The translations under genes and the position numbers were made by a program. From Prostheceraeus crozeri (Eukaryota > Platyhelminthes > Polycladida > Euryleptidae), in the NCBI GenBank assembly GCA_907163375.1, contig CAJQUW010007262.1:1-64000 (forward strand): DNA of 64,000 nucleotides, given 5' to 3'. Shown here piece by piece: positions 12,480-25,269 of this stretch. Below the pieces are notes generated by a model. That model worked only from the letters and a program-made list of their open reading frames with translations, did not search any database and was not told the DNA's origin. Position 1 is the stretch's first letter; every line of letters starts with the position of its first letter.

Positions 12480-15400
12480 CTTCTGTGTCCAACTTGATGT
12501 ATCGTTAATCTCATTTCGTAAAAACCGAACCAAACATTACTAAGAGGTGGTTGCAATATCGAATATTTGATAGGATGTAGTTGTAAAATTAGATCAAACA
12601 GCTAAAATTCATATTCAGAAGAATATGTTGATTGATAAATCTATCAATAGAAGATATCTCCTTCTGCATGTCCATGTAAATCCTTGTTGCTGGATTACCC
12701 TGAATATTTTACTTCAATAAAATTCAAATGACGTGTCCTTGCTCCTAATTCCATCTTTAAAAATGAGCACACCTCATCACTCAGCAAATTACTTCGATTT
12801 GACTCGTATGCTCATGATTATGATTTCTGAAACCTTTCACATAAAAAGATGTTATATCCGTCTTAATGACAATTATCCATCGCCTAGCATCGTTTACCGA
12901 TTCGTTTTACCGGTTTTGTTACAAAAATTAGCAGCATGATCTCACTCGAGGAATGAAATATAATCTTGAATTCATAGCATATTCTAATCATTGCTTTGAT
13001 TTTAACACAACGACTAAATGATCTTTTTTATGTGAAAGATTAAATTGCTTTCGAGATGAAAATCGACTATTTGGATTTCATTAATTCTTAGATAAATAGT
13101 TCTAGAACGTAACTGCGAATTATCAAACCTGGCCGATGGCAAGTAAAATTAGATATGAACATAACTATTTCATTTGAATATGTTTGGTGCATAAAGACCT
13201 GGAATGCCTAATCAAATTATGTGCTAACGGTTGTCCTGCTTTGGAAGGTATTTCAGGATTTTTCAACATTCAATCAGCTGTAGAAAGGTAAATAATGAAT
13301 GCATCCGAAAGCTCTCCCGTGACTTTTCATGAATTGACATAATGAAGTCACATGTAAAGTTTGAGCCATCACTCATTATTTGCATTAATGCTAGGACCTA
13401 GAAAAGCTTCACCTGCCAAGCAGGGTCTACTGGAACCTCTTACAGAATCCGTCAACTTCTCTCTACAATCCGCGCTCCCTCGGAATAATGATTAATATGT
13501 GAGTGTTGCTAACACTCCATGATGATCAGCTGTAGGTCTGACAAATGAAGCTGCACTATGTTGACGTTTCTTCTAACGAACCTGTTCTCAGGTGAACTTC
13601 ACTTGTGAGGAGTAGACCGAAATGAGACAGTGCCGAGTGACGAATTCCCCGCTATAATGAAGCGATTGACTTCGAAGATGACATGCCCAACAGTTAGACA
13701 ACGAAGCTGACCAAATTGCATATTGAACACGTATATGGAAGATCCAATATGAAGATTCCATCCCGGTGCTACCAGCTTGTATTGAGTATGATGTAGGTGC
13801 TCAATGATATGATGTAGGACTTGAAAGTAATATTCAGGCTTCCTCTTTATAACTGATATACTCTACTGATATTATCATAAATGAAATATATCTAATCTCC
13901 CAATATTTCACATTTCTTTACCAAGGTCAGAACAATAACTGACATTTTACGCATAAGTCCAGCATAAGTCTGCTGTCCAAGCTCTCTCCCCTCCATGCAC
14001 GATGCCGCATCACGTGGGACAGATGCGAAATAGGCTAATTAACCTCTGTGCTTTGCAGAGTTTGCAAGGAGAGAAATCATTTCTTATTCTTCATGAATAA
14101 ATGCAAAGTTCTTTAAATGCTCTTTACACACAGATGTGAGTGCTTCTTCCTACTCAAACAAAATAGTTAAAATCCCTGAAAATGAATGTCAAATTCTTTG
14201 AGTTACTGATTCCAATATAGAGGGTGCACTAACATGGGCTCTTGATGATAGATAAATCTGAAAGCATGCCACATTCAGGAAATGGCGTTTTCCTGTCTTA
14301 TAAAGAGGAGTGGAACGAATTTTAATCGCAAACATAATTCCTGTCAAGAAGTAATGAATGACAATAACTTGCTTAGGTGGTGGTAGCATCCCTTAGAGGT
14401 GTCAAAGTTGTGGTTAGCATGCTGACTGTCAATGACTAACTGTAGTTCGATATCCCATACTGTACATGAACCTGACGCTGTCCTTTTTTTGTCGACCTAG
14501 CAATGAATGGCTACATGTTCAAATATTGTGTCGGGGAGCAAATCTGATGGGAAGAAGATTGGTCACAAATCCAAATGCCGCACCGGACTATTGTAACTGG
14601 CGCTAACCATGGACGTGCAAACAGATAATAGCCTTGTGAACTAAGCAAGTGCTATGGCTTGAATGATATAAACTTGCCAATATTGTGTCTTCAGATTACC
14701 ATTCGTAAACAGAAACATAGACTGACGAAGAGCGGTCTGCTATAGGGAATCTATTCAATGTATTTCTCGTTAAGGTTTGTTACTCAGGAATTTTAAACCG
14801 ACTGTTTGAAATCTCTTAAGTGTAAATTGATGATTTGTGAGTACAGATAATATCTAACCAACTCATCTCATCGTTAACTTACACGCAACGAGCCCTACTT
14901 TTACATACTTGAAAGGAGGCAAACGTCACGAAAACCATCGAAATATAAAGTCAAAGACAGCACGTGCTTGAAGCATTAACTCACAAGAAAATAACATAAC
15001 CAGAGCTAGAATTATATAAAAATATGTGTTTGCACAGCTGGTGACATCTTTTGCTCAAGCTTGATGCGAATATGTTGACAGAATGTGAAATCTTACATCT
15101 TCGTTTCTTGAGACTGATTTCTACTGACGTCTGTGACCTCAACGACCCAACAATTGAACCTCGAGCAGCTTCAAAAGTGACTGAAGATAGCAAAATATGA
15201 AATTGATTCCTACATGTAAGTCCAAACCGGCTAGCCTTGAAATTCTGTGAGGCCTGTTGACTACCTTCTTTGAGAACTTGGAAACTATTATCGAATCAAT
15301 ATTACAACATTCAGGTCCATAAGAAAATCCATTCGGAAAGCCATCCTCCCCTGCGAAAAATGGATAATGGACGTAAAACGAAAAGCACATAGTAAGGAAG

Positions 15401-16180
15401 CATGTGGATTGCGTAAGCCCGTATGACAGTTGTGCCTGCCAGCAAAACCATCCAGGTTAAAATAGGCCTCATAGCTCCGTAACAATACATCAACATTCAA
15501 CAAAATGTTCGATACATCAACATTTTGCAACATCCAGCTCGAGAAATTCATTGGAGCTTCAGTCTGCCTCCGTGGTTGAATGCATCAGGGATAAATGATA
15601 GCGGTACATTCCCAAATGCTACTTTTGTATTCTGCGACCAATACGTTCCGAAATAGTGAATGAACGTGCTTCATCAGACATGGTGGCGGCCAGATTTCAA
15701 GTTTCAAATTCCCGGGCTATTCCATGGTACTTTTTATATAGACCAGACATGCTACTTCAATTGCACTTAAAAAAATCATCCGTAGACATCTTTAAACAGG
15801 TGTTCAAATTGAGATATTTTCCGCTTGAATTTTGCCACCAAATTTTTAAGTCCTACCTGATGACCGATATTTGACTCTATTGTATTCACTTATCAAAATT
15901 TTTGAATTATATGAGCGGTGGTTCCTGAAACTTATCAACGTGTACCTTTCTTCAATAACCTGTAGCCAGTTAATTACCGATGTGATCTAAATGATTTTGC
16001 ATCGATAGAGAAGTTAATTTCCTGAATTTTCTAGCGATAAAAAAAACTTGATTTTCATCACTGACTGATTTATTTAATTCTATAACGTTGTATTTTGTCG
16101 ATTTTCAGACCTCAATTGTCAAAACAGCTAAGTTGAAGTAACAGATATACTTTTGGAATGCGACATTTTGAACAGCCATA
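12480..16180. other. Intron sequence without recognised genes
   Basis: A weak tRNA-like stretch lies near 14400-14465 (GTGGTTAGCATGC then GTAGTTCGATATCCC), perhaps another decayed SINE head. Otherwise nothing supported. Confidence 0.3.
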
Positions 16181-16184
16181 ATGT

Positions 16185-16480
16185 ATTCATGACATGATAG
16201 GCCACCATGACATCAAAAAGCATGTTAATGCAATGGATCGATGGTACCAAGTTATTAAGAAACATCGATACGAGAAGCCAGGAAGGCTGCCACATTGGGC
16301 GAAGACCCCAAACGCCAGAAGTGCTCTAGCCTATCATCCTTCGAGTTCATACCAGCTCGCGTAGAAACAATGAGCGCATGACAGCCGTCAGTTAAGGAAT
16401 TTTTGTCTCCAGGTTCCAGCAAAGTCAGTTCTCATACTGGAGAATAAAGGTCTCCATCCATCTTGATTCAAAGGATAGTG
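16185..16480 (+). pseudogene. Possible Tc1-type transposase N-terminal relic
   Basis: A broken reading (MDRWYQVIKKHRYEKPGRLP, then RNNERMTAV in another frame) is reminiscent of the helix-turn-helix, GR-P hinge and second helix of Tc1 transposases. No catalytic core or inverted repeats were found. A random match is possible. Confidence 0.25.
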
Positions 16481-18024
16481 ATGGCGGTGCAACGCAATAA
16501 TGCAACCTCAGTATTGGAGACATTACTACCAGGGAAACCTTGGTTGAAATTTTTAATCTGGTATTATTTAACTCAATATGACTTTACAAATCAAATCCTA
16601 ATCAAATTATTCTACTAAGTCTTCTTCACATTGTGTTATTATTTGCATCCATTTCTTGTAATTGAAATAAAATTCATGACATGTTTATAACAAATTTAAG
16701 GTGTTTATTCAATACAATGAATAACTTTTGAAAGAATACATGACTTTTGAAAATGTCACGTTCCAAAAGGCAATTTGTTATTGAAACTTTGCATATTTGA
16801 AAATTGAAGATTGAAAAATTGACTAAAAACAAAAATTACATGGATTACACTTAAGTCATGAAATTATATGAATCAATCATCTGATCATCTGTGTTTGTTT
16901 AACAAAGCATTCAACCGGTTAAATGCGTAGGTCTAATAGAGCTTATTCAAAATGCTTTCGATGGTTCTGATTATTTTTCTGTTTATTAAATTTTTTTTGT
17001 AAGGCTTACCTATAAGCTTATCCTGCACTCTCGATTAGTAGTGCAGTGCATATGGTTGAGAAATACAGACGCGCATATCGCGGTTAACCAGTTAAACATA
17101 TACATTCAGGTCTTAAGCACCTAGTTCGCATTTATTCTAAGTATTATAGACGTGACCGGAGCAGAGAACTAAATTTGGAAGCCACTGGTCTACACATAAG
17201 CTTCATTGGATTGGGTAAACCTCTTGTCATGATTTACAGTGCGGTTTTGAAACTCATCACTTAGCCATTGACTTTTATTCGAAATTTCAACGAAAACTCT
17301 GACAAATCAGAAGCAGCCTTGACTGAGTTCCGTTGGCATCTCGAATCAAAGTCAATGAAAAGCTAAGTGATGAATTTGAAAATATCACAAGTCATGTCAA
17401 GAAGACTATCTAAGCCAATTGAGTCTATGTTTAAGACTGATTTCTTTCCCCCGCTTGGTATGGATATAGACGCATGGGTAACCCTAAGTGTTAAACTGCA
17501 CTATTCTCCTCAGATGCGCAGTTTCATCAATAAAGCAGATTTATATTACTCACGAAATTGTGACCATGGAAAACATCTTACAACTTCTGAAATTGATCAC
17601 GTAAAGATAAACGTAAATGTACAGTGTAGATATGATCTTTCAGCATATATAACTCGCAATTTTAATTTTATATCGTAAGAGATTATATAATTTGCTATAT
17701 TACGAGTGCTGCGAAATTATTTGCAAGCGCGCTGAGAAATACAAAAAACAAAATCTTTTTGCGGACACATGTGCATCACGGAATTCTAGAGAAGCGGAAG
17801 CGAAAGCTGCTGAAGGAATTAAATGGTCGTTCATGACCGCAGACCGAGGCTTTGTCAGTAGCGTGTCGAGTTACTTGCTATGCGAGATTGTAAAGTCAGC
17901 TTGAATGTGTGCGTGTTTCGCTGTGTGAGAAATACATTGATAATGCTACCATTTCAATCAATTATGATGGCAGTCGCAAGTCTAGACATGGTAAAAATAA
18001 CATTAAATTGACTGATACAATATA
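16481..18024. other. Intron sequence with a short inverted repeat
   Basis: No recognised gene. CATCACTTAG...CATTGACTTT at 17252-17279 pairs with AAAGTCAATG...CTAAGTGATG at 17348-17371, forming a hairpin of about 120 bases. A 40-base segment at 17768-17808 recurs in reverse complement at 22977-23019. Confidence 0.35.
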
Positions 18025-20282
18025 CAGGCCTGTGATTAGCCTATGAAAAAAATTGAGGATTTTTTGTGAAAAATTTGAGGAATGGAAACGGAGCCCAATA
18101 TGATAATTGCAAGAAAAACTACAAATTTTAGCACGGATTTTGGGCCAAACTTCAAATCATGAAAGTCACAACGAAAAAGGTAACCCAAGGGTTGACCACA
18201 CCCCACTTTTTGAAGTTGTGTATATTTCAAAGGAATACTGACTTGGTCATAATCACTTCCCGAGTTGTTACGAAATCAATTTGTTGCCTCAAGTATTATC
18301 TGCTTAGAATGTGTCGAACAGAGGATGTCAGATCAAGCTGCTGACATCGCTCAGCTTCACGCTATCGTCTCCAATTCAATTATGCTTGTCAGATTTGTAT
18401 ACTGTAATTTTTTGAATGTAGGATATATCCTCAACCACATGCATCTGGGGCTTTGCAACAATTATTTTTTACGGACTTTTGACGAATTTGGGATGAGAGT
18501 AACCAATAAGTATAGAAAGCTTAAAATCGTTGACGGAATGCTTGTGACTTAAAAAAGTCAGTAATTTATCATGAAGGATACGCCGCATTACACATTAATT
18601 TATCAATATTATGTTATACTGCACAAGTTTTGGTGGCTCTAGTTTGTTAGCGCTTGATCATATCGCTCCGATCTACATTCAAATGAACATGAATTCTCTC
18701 ATACAACACAAAACAAGTGTCGGGAACAGGCTTGCTAGTTGAGTTGTTGGTCTCATACAGGCAAAGAGTGAAAGATTATCACCTCTATTCGCATGAAGTT
18801 GCACCGAGATATTGACGTCCACATCTTGCAGTAGACCCAGGTTGAAAATCTACCAACCCAGTACAATGTGGTTCAATGTCTTAATTAATATACGAGTACG
18901 TTTACATACAACGATAAGCAATGTGTGCACTAATTTCACACCAACCAGTGCTCAGCAAATTATGAAAACGATCTATAAGTGAATAATTCATCCAGGATAA
19001 GTGTCGGTCGGCAGACCCCGGAAAATGTAGCTGCAAAAAGACTCATGAGATAGCAGAGCTTCATGCGCTTCCAACCCCCGCACGCTAGTGACCAGGAGGC
19101 ATGTAGACACTAAATTTATGGTCCATCCGCTTTACCCCGTCGGATGTGTTCATGTTCAGCGGAAATAAAATGGAAGAGAGTGAGTGAAATAAACGCTTCA
19201 GTTGATACGAGCACTGAAATCCAAGTGGCCTGGGCTACCTATATGTTATCATATAATGGATATGGAAGATCGATATCCTTAAGTTCTTTAAGAAGTACAG
19301 GCATGCATTTAGCAGCTATGTAGTCGCAGAAACATATGAAGAAGGTTGTGACAAAGGTCAAGATAATTAATGAAAATAATTGAATGTGCATTTTATTGTT
19401 GGAATTCTAAGAAATATTGTGAAGTTAGAAGCAAAAAGTTGCAGTGCTCAAATATACAATTTCTGTAGGTTGATCGCAGTGTTTCACTCATTAAATACGT
19501 GAAAGCATTTAATGAGTGAGTTCGACAGACAATAACTTCGGACAACTTCTCTGCTTAGCAAAATAAGTCCAGACGAACCGGAACATCTGCAGCCTTGTAG
19601 CTTGCAGAAATGAAAACGACATTCAACGCATTCAACGTAACAAAGTGCGTCAAGGTAACAAAATTAAAAAAAAATCAAGCTAACGACTGGTTAATTTTTG
19701 ATGTGCTAAATATAACATGGCTAAAAGAAAATCATTATATCCTAAAATGTTTAGAAATTTAAAAAATTCTTACTAGAAGGACAAGCAACGGTTATCCTCT
19801 CCTCATGTGGAATGAATTGGTGAGTAAGTCGCTCTTTTCAAAATTTTGTTTATCACTTATATATTGAAAAGATTCTATTTAACAGTCTGCCCATTCCGAT
19901 GATAAAAGGACAGGTCTGTCTCCAATCAAAATATCAGATCTAGCTAGCACAGCGGGATTACGCTATCTAAAATCTACCAAGTGTGTGTGAGAGAAAAATC
20001 ATTAAGTTATAAATTATGAGAGAAGAAAAAGAAAAGAAATAAATCATGAGTGATTCATGATTAGCAGCATGGATGTAGGGTACATGTTACAGGATACAGG
20101 GTACATCTTAGCTTCTTGTTTGGAAGTTTATATATCATCGCCATTCGCCAAAAAAATATATTATCCGACATTTTGTCTGTAGTGTGTCGCATTTGAGGAA
20201 TTTCTCATAGTTAAGCTATATTTGAGGAATTTTTGAGGATTTGAGGAGTAATAAACAAATTTGAGGAGTAATCACAGGCCTG
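18025..20282. mobile_element. hAT-like DNA transposon, non-autonomous, CAGGCCTG termini
   Basis: The left end CAGGCCTGTGATTA at 18025 is matched in reverse complement by TAATCACAGGCCTG ending at 20282. The right subterminal zone holds repeated TTTGAGGA motifs (20190-20270) and the left has TTTGAGGAAT (18073 on); such repeats are usual transposase-binding arrays in hAT elements. Six bases AATATA flank both sides (18019-18024 and 20283-20288). No transposase is recognisable; the 95-codon frame at 18265-18552 is unassigned. About 190 bases at 18230-18420 are repeated at 38725-38910. Confidence 0.7.
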
Positions 20283-20290
20283 AATATATT

Positions 20291-21170
20291 TAGGGACAAA
20301 AGTAAATCACGGTAAAATTTTCAAAATTACACGGATTTTTTTTTAATTTTCGGGAAATTACACGGCACTTACACGGTCATGATGAGAGATCAATGAACAC
20401 ATTGATATCCGTTATCCTATATTTTGCATTTATCTCACGGCTTAGATATAACTCCATGACTAAAATAAACTTACTATAAAGATATCGATTAACATTCTTA
20501 TCACTGATGATTCACATTATTTCATCAAAATAAAATCAAGAAATCAGAAAGATTCCATGAAATCAAGTATACTTTGAATTAATGGGTAAGCCCATTTACA
20601 ATTGAACACTGTTAAAAGCAGACATGGCTTGCATCGCAAGGTTGGAGTCTTTCATGCGTTGACGTTGTGGATGATCGACGCGCGTGTATGCGCTGACCAT
20701 TCGTTCTGCGTCAACAGAGTTGACCGGAATGCACAAACAGCGCATCGCTATTTTAGCGAGTTCTGGGAATCGGTCAGGAACCGCGCTCCAGAATTCGATC
20801 GGACCAACGTTTTCATTTAATTCGATAACTGCTTGTTTGTAGGCAGGGAGTTCAGAGCGCGCGCGGGTATTGTCGAGCAAGCCGGGGATGCTGTGAATGT
20901 CGTCAACATTCAGGATCTTGGCTTGCTTCGGATCGAAGAAAGGGACAGCCTTAAGCTATATTCGTGCCACAGAATTCGTACGCGCATCACGGAATTCCAA
21001 ATTGCATTTAGAATTAAGCCTATGACAGGCTATGCACACAGGCATGGCGGTCTGAATTGGTCTTTACACGGCATTACAAGGCTTATTTCGTTTTACACGG
21101 TTTAACCAAAAAATGATGATTTACACGGTTTCCATGCAATTCGTGTAATCGTGTAAAACCTTGGTCCCTA
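20291..21170. mobile_element. 880-bp hAT deletion derivative
   Basis: Termini begin TAGGGAC (20291) and end GTCCCTA (21170), and both flanks carry the perfect eight-base duplication AATATATT (20283-20290, 21171-21178). Eight-base duplications are diagnostic of hAT transposition. Both subterminal regions contain repeated TTACACGG motifs in opposite orientations. The interior retains only the C-terminal part of a transposase, so this is an internally deleted copy. Confidence 0.88.
20596..20955 (-). pseudogene. hAT transposase C-terminal dimerisation domain, truncated
   Basis: The open frame reads AVPFFDPKQAKILNV...IEFWSAVPDRFPELAKIA then CLCIPVNSVDAERMVSAYT and ends NLAMQAMSAFN. W-x(8)-P-x-L-x-x-x-A, the 'P-x-x-S-x-x-x-E-R' core and the closing N-L...N segment are the hAT dimerisation domain that packs onto the catalytic domain. 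The RNase-H-like core and DNA-binding finger are missing, consistent with internal deletion of the 880-bp element. The frame is open over about 120 codons, so the deletion may be recent. Confidence 0.8.
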
Positions 21171-21355
21171 AATATATTCCTGGCATCAAATGGGAATGTT
21201 CAATGAATGAGTCATAAGTCCACTGTCTTAATAAACCTCACATTGATAGGTACTGCTGTTGTGCTTTGCTGACGGGAAATTAGAAAATTTCATCTATTGT
21301 CGTCGAGTGGTCAAATTCTTTAATGGATATAAAAAAAGTCTGATGAAGCAGAAAT

Positions 21356-22720
21356 TGTGTCTTTGTCCACTTTTCAATGTGACAAAAATCTACTGAAGGA
21401 ATGGCTCATGAATTTACGTCGTGCTGATCTCATAAGTGTTGATCAAATAACAGACATGACAAAAGTCTGCGACAAGCACTTTTTATCAGAAGAAATTGAA
21501 ACCTGGTGCATATCCTTGAATTCACCCACATGTCCCGTACTTGAGCAAGACTGATCACCTCACGCCTAACTACAGCATCTTCACACGATAGACTTGAAGA
21601 AAATGAGCTGATATTTAAATCAAGCAAGGAGACATGGTTGAGTGGTGTTTTTAAAACACTTGATGAAATGCTACGAGAAATCTCAGATGACAATTTTACT
21701 ATACCAAGTGGCTATCTCACGGTCGAAAGTGATAACAACTTGATTTTCCTATTCATCACGGAAATGGAGGAAAATCCATCCTTGAAAGCGTCAGTAGCTA
21801 TTTCAAACGACTTTAAATTCTCTGTCTTTTATCGACAGGAATCCATTACCGGAAAGACAATTCAATCATCTATAACAGACAGCAAGCAAAGTTAGCAGCT
21901 AAATAGAAAAAACATCAAACATTTTAGCATTCCTCAAATCAATGTGTGAATCGCATCAGGTAACGCCTGTTAACAGCGATAACATCATCAAATTATCGAC
22001 TAGCATAAATCGTGCTGCTCTGCACCGATTTTTCCCGTCTTGAGAGTCTTCTGTTTCTTTTTTTGTCAGCTGCGTCTCATGCTTCATAGGTCTCATCAGC
22101 TGAGGTGCAGCTCTGATACAATCGTAATATTTTACAGTTTTGAATGGATAATGATTATGCTGGGGTGGTTTCTTTATGCTGCCATCAATGAGAAGACTGC
22201 AGCAGCTTTTTTCTGGATTAAATGTGCAGCCATCAGAGGTTGATGTACAAAGTACCCGTGTCTTACCTTCGATCAAGCTTGTCAAGGTTAGATGATAAAG
22301 ACAAAATTTGCATCATGATTTTTGATGAGATATGCACTGCACTTCAGAAGAAAATCAAAGTGCTGAATTTGTCGGACAACGAGGTGATGTTGAGAAAATT
22401 TTCTGATAGAAAATGTAATGACTTACGGTATTTTGATTGACGAAGCAAGTGTTGACCTTGATTCATCTGATTCTGACAATGGAACAGCTAAAACTGCCCT
22501 ACTTGAGCTTGCTTTCAGGGGTGACTTTACTCACCTTTCTGCTATAAATTTTAGCATTTGTGTAATGGTGTACAATTTCGTATATCAAATTCGGCCGGAT
22601 CAACAGCTGATATCCAACTTCATGCAAAAGGACAAGCATCAAGAATTGTTCATCAAATCCAGCATGTCCTATCCGAATTTTGTGTCCGTTATTTGCTAAT
22701 TCATGATGAGTTAGATGATA
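21356..22720 (+). pseudogene. THAP / P-element-like transposase relic
   Basis: The frame at 21357-21554 (LLKEWLMNLRRADLISVDQ...MTKVCDKHFLSEEIE) matches the second half of a THAP zinc finger: W-x-x-x-x-R spacing, then C-x-x-H-F and the downstream acidic turn. The frame at 21638-21895 (VFKTLDEMLREISDDNF...) is probably its continuation. The frame at 22222-22440 (YLRSSLSRLDDKDKICIMIFDEI) resembles the start of the P-element catalytic domain, where a hydrophobic strand ends in FDE. Several frameshifts separate these. Orientation is opposite to the P-like relic at 10-11 kb. Confidence 0.5.
21956..22285 (-). other. Antisense frame with FLYWCH-like Cys/His pattern
   Basis: A 109-codon open frame contains RVLCTSTSDGCTFNPEKSC then LLIDGSIKKPPQHNHYP. 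A C...C spacing followed by H-N-H is the general shape of FLYWCH and MULE-associated zinc fingers. The aromatic residues that name the family are not evident, and it overlaps the P-like relic on the other strand, so it may be chance. Confidence 0.25.
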
Positions 22721-23550
22721 TCAGTGCTTTCGGATTTTGGCAAGAAAAATATTTAATTTGTTTTCACGCAATTTTTTGAAGCAGTTGTATCAACCCTTCT
22801 GCAAATAAGGCAGTCTACCAAATGAAGCAAAACATTGAAGTGATGAAATGGTGAGCAAATTGTGTTGATGATATGATTACGCTACATTGGAAACGATTTG
22901 ATTTTATGGCTCCTTGAAAATCCAATATGAAAAATATCTACTACTCATATTCACAGGCCTGCGAGGAGAAGTAGTACTGGCAGCTTTCGCTTCCTCTCCT
23001 CTAGAATTCCGTGATGTGCATTTATTGCGAGCTTATACTTGCATGTGCGAATTGCAGTCAACACAATTATGTACACGACTTCGATGTGAGCAGGCACAGA
23101 TTGTCTTAATAAGATGCACCGTTACTTATTTGCAATGCTTTATCCTTTGTGATTTCACTGATAGCGACGCTTTAACGACACAATAGAAATCTCCCTACAG
23201 TTATAAATCACGGAGTCATCTGTGAGCGAAGCAAATTGATTAAATCATGAATATTTCATCCACATGGTGTGCAAACATATAAATTTATTTGCTTAAGTCA
23301 ATTGAGATTTGAAGACAAAAGATAAAATTAATGAGCTTAATAATCTTTTCTAATAGAAGAAGTAGAAATCAAGTAATTATTCAATTAAACGCAGTAATGA
23401 AAAATCACTAAATGGCATTCTCGGGCTATTTAAGGGCAAATTGCCCATTTTCCTTAAAATTTAAGGGCGATTCACGGTCCCCAACAAAATTCCCGGGCTC
23501 AGGCTGCCACCCTGATCAGAAGAAGAAGGAAGATAGGATGAAGAGGAGGA
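22721..23550. other. Unassigned intron sequence
   Basis: No recognised gene. Bases 22977-23019 are the reverse complement of 17768-17808. Confidence 0.3.
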
Positions 23551-23552
23551 TA

Positions 23553-24115
23553 GGAATTCCTATCTTGGGGACATTCTCAATAGCTCTGGGAGTGTTGAGA
23601 CAGCAATAGTGTCAAGAATAAGATGTGAATTCCATGTGTTGCAATTCTTCTTGACGTCCATATGAAGCGTGTGTAAGACAAGTCATCATGCTCTGTGGCC
23701 AGTCATCATCCAATTACAAGACGCCTGAGCGTGTGGAGATGAAAATGCTAATCTGGATGTATGGTGTCAGACTACCGGACAGGGAATCGAATGACAGTAT
23801 CAGAAAAGTACTGGGTCTTGAGAACACCAGACATCGCGAAAAGGTAAATACTACGTTGGTTTGGCCACGTGAAAAGAAGGGGTGAGACAGAGTGGATCAA
23901 AAAGCTATGTGGATGCAAGTGGATGGCAAAAGAGGAGCAGGAAGATAAAAGAAGACCCGGAAAGTCCTCAAACGCGTTGGAGCCCATGAAGCGGACGCCC
24001 ACGATCGGCCGAAATGGAAGTCTATAGTCAAGCAGCTAACGTCTAACCCAGCATCTTCTGAAAATAAGTGACGCGAAAGAGATGAATGAGTCTGAGTGAA
24101 CAGATTGCGGAAATT
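23553..24115 (+). pseudogene. LINE retrotransposon C-terminal fragment
   Basis: Starts with YLGDILNSSGSVETAIVSRIR (23553-23615), the region after the RT palm in LINE polyproteins (YLG-x-x-L...G-x-x-x-x-x-I-x-x-R-I). It continues in shifted frames with ERVEMKMLIWMYGVRLPDRE (23730-23790), then LRWFGHVKRRGETEW-like sequence near 23860-23900 and a decayed RRPGKS (GRPRKTW equivalent) near 23950. At least three frameshifts are needed. It is 5' truncated and belongs to a different subfamily from the copy at 4.97-5.89 kb. Confidence 0.8.
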
Positions 24116-24664
24116 CAAACGCCAGCTAATAGCGCTTTTCGTTTAGTAATGGATTGGGCAACCTGATTTTTGCTTCATCGTGTAGAGGAAATATCTTTTC
24201 AAAGTTGATATAAGAAGTGTGATGCTACTGACAGAAGACTGACTAAAAACAATATTGTGCTTTTTGTTGAAGGCTCTCAAAGTGACAGTTGGACTTCGGT
24301 TATTAGCAACAGATAAACAATTTTTTAAAAACGTTTTTAAGTCTTCTTGGCAAATTCATCACGTTCAATCGAGAGAGTTAGCATCACAATTCGAGAAAGC
24401 AAGGCGAATGGATATAAAATGCGCATGTTACACTAAATTGAATGTCATGTGATTGATATTCAACGCGTTCATCGGTGATCACGTGATCTGGTTAAATGAA
24501 GAAGATTAAGTTTTGTTAGGTTCTCGATAGTTTCTCAATCAAGCACACATATCTATGGAAGTTGACAATGTATTCTCGAAGAATTAAAAGGCAGGATTCG
24601 ATTAGAGATTTCCATGCAGACAGTGAAGGACTGACAACAAAGGCCTGTCGCAGTACATTGAATA

Positions 24665-24950
24665 TCCAAAGAGAATGACAACTACTAGGTCAATACATGA
24701 TATGCTGCCTCGCTACAACATGAATGCTGGCAGTATTCTGTCAATAATGTTTAGACAATTAGCTGTCGATATCACTTAGAGATGACTTTTTCCTTCACTC
24801 GCTTTCCGTTTGAACTGTCAGCGTGACCTAGTGAAGAGGGTGCGAGCTCGTCTCCACCGCGGATTTCGGTTCGATTCCTAGCTCGGGCGAGTGCGGTCGG
24901 AGAACCAAGGGTGTCTTGTATTGACTTGATAGTTGTCATTCTCTTTAGAT
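24665..24950. repeat. Small element bounded by about 38-bp inverted repeats
   Basis: CCAAAGAGAATGACAACTA at 24666 on is repeated in reverse complement up to 24950 (TAGTTGTCATTCTCTTTAG), and the similarity continues through GGTCAATACA / TGTATTGACT. The total of about 290 bp suits a MITE. A B-box-like GGTTCGATTCCTAGC at 24867-24881 lies inside the right half. Target duplications were not resolved. Confidence 0.45.
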
Positions 24951-25269
24951 ATGACAGTGAAGGAGTTCTTTGTTGCAGTATCGCACTTTATAGCAATTAT
25001 AGAAAATATGATTTTATCACTTTCTGCTCTTATTCTAAATATCTTAAGCACTTTGGTGTCCCTGATACTTTGTCCGAAGCAAAATAGACTGTATACTGCA
25101 TAATCAGAAAATTGCATTCTGTCGCATTTATATTTTGCTTTGACTTTGACCAGCACTGGACTTCAATCGTTTCATGCTTAGAATTTCTCCATCAAAGTCA
25201 GAGCAGCAACTGTCACTCAATTTACAGGTTTCCTAGGCTCCCCTGTTAACTAGTTAAGTTGCCCTGATA

